Shown here one piece after another: positions 15,043 to 15,275 of a DNA stretch of 15,275 bases. Numbering within the stretch: position 1 is the first letter of the stretch; the number at the start of each line of letters is the position of its first letter. A model generated the notes under the pieces. That model was not told where the DNA came from, did not search any database, and saw only the letters and a program-made list of their open reading frames with translations. The position numbers and the translations under genes are program-made. Source of the DNA: Clostridiales bacterium UBA6386 (GTDB lineage Bacteria > Bacillota > Clostridia > Oscillospirales > Oscillospiraceae); the NCBI GenBank assembly GCA_002437585.1, contig DJQM01000006.1, positions 1 to 15,275 on the forward strand, written 5' to 3'.

Positions 15043-15075
15043 GGGGCGGGAGCGGCGCAAGCTGCTGCCCGCCTT
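15043..15075. repeat. GCAA-capped hairpin
   Basis: GGCGGGAGCGGC (15045-15056) pairs with GCTGCT-G-CCCGCC (15061-15073) around GCAA, with one G-T pair and one bulged G. Read on the plus strand the loop is a GNRA tetraloop. Neither side has a proper T run, so it is not called as a terminator. Confidence 0.5.
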
Positions 15076-15081
15076 GTCTAT

Positions 15082-15110
15082 AAAATAACAGTCCTTCGAG
15101 GGGATGTCAA
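15082..15110 (-). promoter_or_regulatory. Possible promoter overlapping the cloverleaf arm
   Basis: On the minus strand a perfect TTGACA (15105-15110) lies 17 bp before TATTTT (15082-15087), four of six matches. The -35 is part of the outer arm of the inverted-repeat structure, so a protein binding the arm would cover the promoter. It points at the truncated transposase. Confidence 0.35.
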
Positions 15111-15176
15111 GGGCGGAGGCGTCAGCCTCCGTTCATCGGAGCGGTGCCGCCGCACCGCGCAGACCCTTGACATCCC
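15101..15176. repeat. Cloverleaf-like inverted repeat (13-bp outer stem, two inner hairpins)
   Basis: The outer arms GGGATGTCAAGGG (15101-15113) and CCCTTGACATCCC (15164-15176) are perfect complements. They enclose CGGAGGC-GTCA-GCCTCCG (15114-15131) and GCGGTGC-CGCC-GCACCGC (15141-15158). The whole 76 bp can fold into a three-way junction on either strand. Candidate roles are transfer origin, single-strand replication origin, recombinase site or structured RNA. It sits directly after the stop codon of the gene at the right edge. Confidence 0.75.
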
Positions 15177-15189
15177 GGCGTGCAGTCGG

Positions 15190-15275
15190 TCAATCCGGCA
15201 TACGGTCGGCGAGGAACACGGTCAGCTGTGCGTGGATCACGCTCCAGTCCTGCCGCCTTCCGGTCCATTTCTTCG
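15190..15275 (-). CDS. C-terminal end of an unidentified gene (partial at window edge)
   Basis: On the minus strand a frame open from the window edge encodes 27 residues (KKWTGRRQDWS, then VIHAQLTVFLADRMPD) and stops with TGA at 15190-15192. Its composition looks protein-like and its codons end in G or C like nearby genes. It is too short to assign a family. Its position immediately before the cloverleaf suggests it belongs to the same module. Confidence 0.35.
   Translation of the reverse strand, partial: KKWTGRRQDWSVIHAQLTVFLADRMPD

Larger units (their letters stand above)
4185..15275. mobile_element. Probable integrative element, left part (parAB, pilus locus, IS110 remnant)
   Basis: After a stretch of core chromosome, a truncated surface-protein gene gives way to inverted repeats, a structured leader, parA-parB, an LPXTG pilus locus, an accessory gene of a type I associate with Tn1549-like elements, and a broken IS110 transposase. 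This mix is typical of accessory DNA inserted in a Clostridia chromosome. The left edge is inferred from the truncation near 4185-4205; the right edge is outside the window. No integrase, relaxase or type IV secretion gene is visible here, so calling it conjugative is not yet supported. Confidence 0.5.

Overview
The window comes from a spore-forming Clostridia-type Firmicute. The partial 16S rRNA gene, read on the minus strand, looks like the Oscillospiraceae/Ruminococcaceae group. This is a visual judgement that was not placed on a tree. Long-form Hpf, a DUF4364 protein and the dipicolinate synthase pair dpaA-dpaB agree with it.

Positions 1-3698 look like ordinary chromosome. The 5' part of a 16S gene (about 1-706, minus) is preceded by two tandem rRNA-type promoters. 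Next come hpf and a DUF4364 gene, both minus, each with its own sigma-A-type promoter. The divergent dpaA-dpaB pair (plus) makes the spore-core molecule dipicolinic acid. A short secreted-protein gene (3858-4205) then ends abruptly next to a 13-bp inverted repeat. I read this as an older surface-protein gene cut off at the left edge of a mobile element.

Positions 4206-4962 hold no convincing gene but are rich in structure: two inverted repeats, a strong Rho-independent terminator, and about 430 nt of consecutive hairpins ending just before parA. That last part is my main candidate for an unnamed structured RNA or element leader.

Positions 4963-14350 form a plus-strand block: parA and parB (partition or maintenance of the element), then a complete Gram-positive pilus locus. 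The locus has a thioester-bearing adhesin with six CnaB/SpaA-like modules and an LPKTG anchor, a major pilin with an exact WxxxVxVYPK pilin motif and LPKTG, and two class C-type sortases. An accessory gene that I recall as recurring in Tn1549-like integrative elements follows. Terminator or attenuator hairpins sit just before the adhesin, just before the major pilin, and between pilin and sortase. Expression of the pilus parts is therefore probably tuned at RNA level. The first sortase has a very strong Shine-Dalgarno placed exactly before an AUC codon, and the accessory gene has signs of an N-terminal frameshift.

Positions 14351-15275 hold the C-terminal remnant of an IS110-family transposase (minus), a GCAA-capped hairpin, a cloverleaf-like 76-bp structure whose outer arm overlaps a possible promoter, and the last 27 codons of a minus-strand gene running off the window. 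Overall this is chromosome followed by the left part of an integrative or conjugative-type element carrying partition and pilus genes. No integrase, relaxase or conjugation ATPase is visible, so the element class is an inference.
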